This document shows positions 60,122 through 64,000 of a stretch of 64,000 nt of DNA, piece by piece; position 1 is the stretch's first letter; each line of letters begins with the position of its first letter. Source of the stretch: JACKJP01 sp050249695 (GTDB lineage Bacteria; Pseudomonadota; Alphaproteobacteria; Rhizobiales; Tepidamorphaceae). The notes below the pieces were generated by a model. That model was not told the DNA's origin, did no database searches, and worked only from the letters and a program-made list of their open reading frames with translations. The stretch spans positions 124,001 through 188,000 of the forward strand of contig JBFWQA010000001.1 in the NCBI GenBank assembly GCA_050249695.1, given 5' to 3'. A program made the position numbers and the translations under genes.

Positions 60122-61144
60122 ATGAAGCGGTGGAAGCGGCGTCCCGAAGGGTCGAACTGGGGCGAATTCGGCGACGACGACCAGATCGGCATGATGAACA
60201 CGCTGACGCCGAAGATGCGTCAGGCGGCGCTCGCCGAAGCGAAGGAGGGTATCGCTTTCTGCCTGTCGCTCCCGCTCGACTATCCCGGCGGGTCCGAACT
60301 GGTGGGCTTCCGCACGCCGCCCAAACTCGTCGCGCCGATCAGGACGACCGGCGAGGTCAGCTTCAACTATCCCGCATCGACCCACAACCCGAATGCGATC
60401 GACGTCATCTCCGACGAATCGGTCGAACTGTTTTCGCAATATTCGACCCATTGGGACGGCTTGGCTCATTGGGGGCAGGAGTTCGACATCGACGACGACG
60501 GCAAGCGCGAACCGGTCTACTACAACGGATGGCGCGCGGGCAGCGATGTCGAAGGACCGGGCCACAACCATGGCCCCTTCGCCCATAGGCTGTCCGTCGC
60601 TTCGCTTGCCGAAACCTCGGTGCAGGGCAGGGGCGTGATGGTCGATCTGCACGCACTCTTCGGCGACCAGCCGAAACTCGTCGGGCATGACGACCTGATG
60701 CAGGCACTTGACCGCCAGAAGGCGACGGTCGAACCGGGCGATTTCCTGTGCCTCTATACCGGCTATGCCGACATGCTCCTCAGCATGAACAAGCAGCCGG
60801 ATGCGGCAAGGCTGAAGAAGTCCTGCGCGATGCTGGACGGACGCGACGCCAAGTTGCTGAAGTGGATCACCGAGAGCGGAATCGTCGCGATCTGCGCCGA
60901 CAATATGGGTGTGGAGCCGGTGGGCTATGAGGCCGGCCCGCATACCAACCGCCCGCACTCGATCATGCCGCTGCATGAGCATTGCCTGTTCAAGCGCGGC
61001 ATCTTCCTCGGAGAGCTCTGGTATTTGGGCGAACTGGCGCGCTGGCTGTCTAAAAGAGGGCGCAGCCGCTTCCTGCTGACCGCGCCGCCGCTCAACATGC
61101 CGGGCGCCGTGGGATCGCCCCTGACGCCGGTCGGCACCGTCTGA
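60122..61144 (+). CDS. Cyclase-family (kynurenine formamidase-like) hydrolase
   Basis: 340 residues. The STHWDGLAHWGQEFD motif matches the metal-binding HxxxHxD-type core of the cyclase/kynurenine formamidase superfamily, and GVMVDLHALFGD and the late SIMPLHEHCLFKRGIFLGE also match. Members hydrolyse lactones, N-formyl groups or cyclic amides. ATG 60122 is preceded by GGAGGT, and it follows the ThDP enzyme by 137 bases in the same direction. It is convergent with the acyl-CoA synthetase with no gap. A step opening a ring or lactone ahead of CoA activation is plausible. Confidence 0.82.
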   Translation: MKRWKRRPEGSNWGEFGDDDQIGMMNTLTPKMRQAALAEAKEGIAFCLSLPLDYPGGSELVGFRTPPKLVAPIRTTGEVSFNYPASTHNPNAIDVISDESVELFSQYSTHWDGLAHWGQEFDIDDDGKREPVYYNGWRAGSDVEGPGHNHGPFAHRLSVASLAETSVQGRGVMVDLHALFGDQPKLVGHDDLMQALDRQKATVEPGDFLCLYTGYADMLLSMNKQPDAARLKKSCAMLDGRDAKLLKWITESGIVAICADNMGVEPVGYEAGPHTNRPHSIMPLHEHCLFKRGIFLGELWYLGELARWLSKRGRSRFLLTAPPLNMPGAVGSPLTPVGTV

Positions 61145-62680
61145 TCACGCTCCCGCGGCCGGCTTCTTCAGATCGCGCCGCAGCAGTTTTCCCGTCGGCA
61201 GTTTGGGCAGTTCCTGCCGGATATGGAATTCGCGCACCTGTTTGGTGCGTCCAAGCCGCCGGTTGCAGAACGCCTTCAGGCGCTCGATGAATTCCTCGTC
61301 GCTGCCCCGGCTCTCGGGCTTGCGTACGACGAAACCGACCGGCCTTTCGCCGAAATCCTCGTCCGGCCAGCCGACGACGGCGCATTCGGCGACTTCCGGC
61401 ATCTCGTCGATCGTGTTTTCGATCTCCTGCGGATAGAGATTGACGCCGCCCGAGATGATCATGTCGTCCTGCCGGTCGGAGAGAAACAGGAAGCCGTCCT
61501 CGTCGATATGACCGATGTCGCCGAAGGTCTGATAGCCCTGCGGCGAGGTCCGGCTCGCTGTCTTTTCCGGCTCCTTGTAGTATTCGAAGGGCGCGATACC
61601 GCTGAAATAGATGCGCCCCGTCTCGCCCGGCCCGAGTTCCTCCCAGTCATCGCCGAGGATATGCGGCACGCCCTTGATGACGCGGCCGACGGATCCGGGC
61701 TTCTTGAGCCATTCATGACTGTCGAGCATCGAAAGGCCGACGCCTTCCGTGCCGGAATAATATTCGAGGAGGATCGGCCCCCACCAGTCGATCATCTCCT
61801 GCTTGAGCTTGGGCGAGATCGGTGCGGCGCCGTGGATCGCGCAGGTGTGGTGAGGTGCGCTGAATGCCTGGCGCACATGGTCGGGAAGCGCCATGAGGCG
61901 GCGGAACATGGTCGGCACCCATTGCGAGGTGTTGAGCTCATATCGGGTGAGCAGATCGAGGGCCTGCTCGGCGTCGAATTTCGCCATGACGACGGCAACG
62001 CCCCCGGCGGCCGTCGTCGCCAGGACGAAACGCAGCGCCGCGGCATGATAGAGAGGGGCAGTCGAGAGATAGCGGGTCTGACTGCCGATGCCGAAGAGTT
62101 CGATCAGATCCTTGGCGAAGGGGGGAGGCGTCGTTGCCGCCTGCTCCGGCGTCATCAGGGGCCGGCAGATCCCCTTGGGCGCACCCGTGGTGCCGGAGGA
62201 GTAGAGCATCAGCGATCCGGGATGCTCGTCGGCAAGCGGCGTATCAGGCAGCGCCGCCAGCGCTCCGTCGAGCGAGCGGTATCCCGCCATCGGAGCGCCG
62301 GTCCAGAAATATCGCTTCTCGGCGCCGAATGCGGTTGGCAGGACCGCGGCGGCATCGTTGAAGCGGACGTCCGCGATCACCAGTCTAGCGTCACAATTGT
62401 CGACGACATAGGCGATTTCCGGCCCCGAGAAAGTCGTGGCGACCGGTGTCAGGTAGATGCCCGCGCGCCATGCGCCCCATACCGCGCAGATGATCCGCCA
62501 GTCGTTCGGCATGATGACGGCGGCGTGATCCCCGACCGAGAGGCCTCTGCTGCGGAACAGATGCGCGAAGCGGTTCGCGGCCTTGTCGAGTTCCGCATAG
62601 CTATGGGTTGCGCCATCGGCGAAGATCAGCGCCGGTCGCTCCGGCTCTCTCGCCGCCCAGTCGCGCGGTCCGAAATTCAT
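61145..62680 (-). CDS. AMP-dependent acyl-CoA synthetase
   Basis: 511 residues of the ANL superfamily. The P-loop reads LMLYSSGTTGAPKG, the A5 motif YYSGTEG, A8 DRQDDMIISGG and the C-terminal lysine region KLPTGKLLRRDL. It makes an acyl-CoA from a carboxylic acid, ATP and CoA. ATG 62680 has GGGAGGA upstream; the longer open frame to 62866 is not supported. It lies 20 bases downstream of the MDR reductase gene on the minus strand, and the end of a second TRAP permease lies upstream of both, suggesting uptake, reduction and CoA activation of one acid. Confidence 0.92.
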   Translation of the reverse strand: MNFGPRDWAAREPERPALIFADGATHSYAELDKAANRFAHLFRSRGLSVGDHAAVIMPNDWRIICAVWGAWRAGIYLTPVATTFSGPEIAYVVDNCDARLVIADVRFNDAAAVLPTAFGAEKRYFWTGAPMAGYRSLDGALAALPDTPLADEHPGSLMLYSSGTTGAPKGICRPLMTPEQAATTPPPFAKDLIELFGIGSQTRYLSTAPLYHAAALRFVLATTAAGGVAVVMAKFDAEQALDLLTRYELNTSQWVPTMFRRLMALPDHVRQAFSAPHHTCAIHGAAPISPKLKQEMIDWWGPILLEYYSGTEGVGLSMLDSHEWLKKPGSVGRVIKGVPHILGDDWEELGPGETGRIYFSGIAPFEYYKEPEKTASRTSPQGYQTFGDIGHIDEDGFLFLSDRQDDMIISGGVNLYPQEIENTIDEMPEVAECAVVGWPDEDFGERPVGFVVRKPESRGSDEEFIERLKAFCNRRLGRTKQVREFHIRQELPKLPTGKLLRRDLKKPAAGA

Positions 62681-62700
62681 GGGTCCTCCCGGCTTCCTGT

Positions 62701-63705
62701 CTATTTCAGCCTGACCAGCTGCTTGCCCTGGTTCTGCCCCGACATCATCCTGATGAAAGCCTCCGGTACCCGCTCGAATCCGTCGAGGATATCTTCCTTG
62801 AACCGGATCCTGCCCTCGCGGTGCCACCCCGCAAGATGTTTGAGCGCATCGGGACGCCGGTGCCACCAGTCGAAGACGACGAGCCCCTGAACCGTCGCCC
62901 GGGTGACGATCAGACGGGCGCTTGAACGCAGACCGATATCCTCCGAGGGCGCCTTATCGATAACGGCGATCCGCCCGCAGATGATGACGCGCGCGCGGAC
63001 CGCCAGATTGGCGAGTACCGCATCGTGGATCGGCCCGCCCGTGTTGTCGAAGAACACATCGACACCGTCCGGGCAGACACGGGCGATCGCGCCCGGCAGG
63101 TCGGACTCGCGCTTGTAGTTGATCCCGCCGGCAAAGCCGATGGAACGGCAGTAGTCGATTTTTTCGTCGTCGCCCGCCACCGCGATCGCCCGCGCTCCCA
63201 TAAGCGTCGCGATCTGTCCGGCGACCTGTCCGACCGCGCCTGACGCGGCGGATATCACAACCGTTTCGCCGGGAAGCGGGCGGCCGATCTCGGTAAGGCC
63301 GATGAAAGCGGTGAGGCCCGGCATGCCGAGCCAGGAAAGGCTGGCCTGCGGCGGCACGTCTGCGGGCACCTTGTTGACGCCTTCGGGCGACAGCACCGCG
63401 AATTCCTGCCAGTTGATGTTCATGGATTCGGCGATGTCGCCGACGCGCCAGTCGGGATGGTTGGAGGCGATCACCTCGCCGACGCCGCCCCCATGCATGA
63501 CACCGCCCAGCTGGACGCCGGCAGTGTAGTTCTTGGCCGGGCTGATACGCCCGCGCATATAGGGGTCGAGCGACAGCCACAGAGTCCTCACCAGAATTTG
63601 CCGGGGGCCCGGCTCCGGCATGGGGCTCTCCACCATCCTCCAGGTGTCAACCGTCGCCGCCCCGTCGGGATAATGATCTAGGACCCATTGGCGGTTCATG
63701 GACAT
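62701..63705 (-). CDS. Zinc-independent medium-chain reductase (leukotriene B4 dehydrogenase/alkenal reductase-like)
   Basis: 334 residues. The N-terminal YMRGRISPAKNYTAGVQLGGVMHGGGVGEV segment and the nucleotide-binding AASGAVGQVAGQ mark the NADP-dependent alkenal/one oxidoreductase family, which lacks the zinc-binding cysteines. It reduces C=C bonds conjugated to a carbonyl. AGGAGAAG precedes ATG 63705. It is operonic with the acyl-CoA synthetase and, 141 bases upstream, with a TRAP permease. Confidence 0.88.
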   Translation of the reverse strand: MSMNRQWVLDHYPDGAATVDTWRMVESPMPEPGPRQILVRTLWLSLDPYMRGRISPAKNYTAGVQLGGVMHGGGVGEVIASNHPDWRVGDIAESMNINWQEFAVLSPEGVNKVPADVPPQASLSWLGMPGLTAFIGLTEIGRPLPGETVVISAASGAVGQVAGQIATLMGARAIAVAGDDEKIDYCRSIGFAGGINYKRESDLPGAIARVCPDGVDVFFDNTGGPIHDAVLANLAVRARVIICGRIAVIDKAPSEDIGLRSSARLIVTRATVQGLVVFDWWHRRPDALKHLAGWHREGRIRFKEDILDGFERVPEAFIRMMSGQNQGKQLVRLK

Positions 63706-63846
63706 GGCTTCTCCTGATGACGATTCCCGCCTACTCGTCGCGCATATTGCCCGGCATCGCAACCGGCTATCGCATCGACGTGTTTCTGACCGCTGTGCGT
63801 CAGCGGCCGGCGGGCCGCCCGCCGCCGCAAGGTGGCGGGAAGTCCT

Positions 63847-64000
63847 CTAGTCGAGCATTTGGGCGGGAAGCCACAAGACCAGTTGCGGGAAGGCTGTCAG
63901 GACCACGATCGCCAAAATCTGGGCGATGAGGAACGGCCAGACCCCGCCGAAGATCGTACTGAGCGGCACGTCTCTCGCCACGCCCTTGATGACGAAGATA
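63847..64000 (-). CDS. dctM: C-terminal end of a TRAP transporter large permease (truncated by window edge)
   Basis: About 50 residues, IFVIKGVARDVPLSTIFGGVWPFLIA and onward, closing in a hydrophobic segment and MLD. This is the same C-terminal pattern as the DctM at 32065-33384 (FIMKGVVGDAVPLTTIFRGVAWFIGA). It is the last membrane segment of a second TRAP importer whose other genes lie beyond the window. The MDR reductase gene follows on the same strand. Confidence 0.8.
   Translation of the reverse strand, partial: IFVIKGVARDVPLSTIFGGVWPFLIAQILAIVVLTAFPQLVLWLPAQMLD

Noticed and set aside
1..64000. tRNA, rRNA, CRISPR arrays, insertion sequences, prophage genes
   Set aside because: Looked for on both strands; no cloverleaf ends, repeat-spacer pattern, transposase, integrase or phage structural gene was recognised.

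Overview
The window is GC-rich, densely packed DNA of alphaproteobacterial character, most likely Hyphomicrobiales. This rests on the style of the TRAP, Liv, FadR and SDR genes, the gene order and codon use; no rRNA or tRNA marker is present to confirm it. The first 14 kb are a biosynthesis and export locus. The remaining ~48 kb are a mosaic of catabolic and uptake operons.

Region A (1-14.1 kb): the end of one glycosyltransferase-like gene; a GT4 glycosyltransferase; a 2155-residue single-module reducing type I polyketide synthase (KS-AT-DH-structural KR-ER-KR-ACP, no thioesterase); an overlapping alpha-oxoamine synthase; an ABC-2 (Wzm-type) permease; two Wzt-like ATPases in tandem, each with a C-terminal extension; and a convergent GT4 glycosyltransferase. 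My reading is that the PKS builds a saturated acyl chain and the PLP enzyme releases it by decarboxylative condensation with an amino acid. The resulting sphingoid-like amino-ketone lipid would be glycosylated and exported. An 8+8 bp inverted repeat over a TATAAT lies just upstream of the PKS. This is the best candidate in the window for an undescribed system.

Region B (14.2-18.1 kb): two divergent hotdog thioesterases, panB, an IclR regulator, and a divergent MaoC-like double-hotdog protein.

Region C (18.4-31.9 kb): a succinate-semialdehyde-type dehydrogenase, a FadR regulator, an operon of a thiolase C-terminal-domain protein, a small unknown protein, a Rieske oxygenase and its reductase, an Fe-alcohol dehydrogenase, a ThDP enzyme with two SDRs, a MarR regulator, another SDR, and a Baeyer-Villiger-type monooxygenase with an altered fingerprint residue.

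Region D (32-45.9 kb): a TRAP uptake operon with an SDR inside it (minus strand); an acyl-CoA dehydrogenase, CoA-transferase and PrpF series (plus strand); and a LysR-headed operon of FAD hydroxylase, PEP-mutase/isocitrate-lyase-family lyase, gentisate-dioxygenase-like cupin and FAH hydrolase (minus strand), which looks like a gentisate-type ring-cleavage pathway.

Region E (46-64 kb): a complete Liv-type ABC importer with two tandem binding proteins of equal length, an amidohydrolase, a flavoprotein dehydrogenase, two SDRs with a second FadR, a second ThDP enzyme paralogous to the one in region C, a cyclase-family hydrolase, an acyl-CoA synthetase, an MDR reductase, and the end of a second TRAP permease. 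Together, C-E look like a specialised organic-acid, aromatic or alicyclic degradation island with five regulators, six SDRs and three uptake systems. The actual substrates cannot be read from sequence alone.
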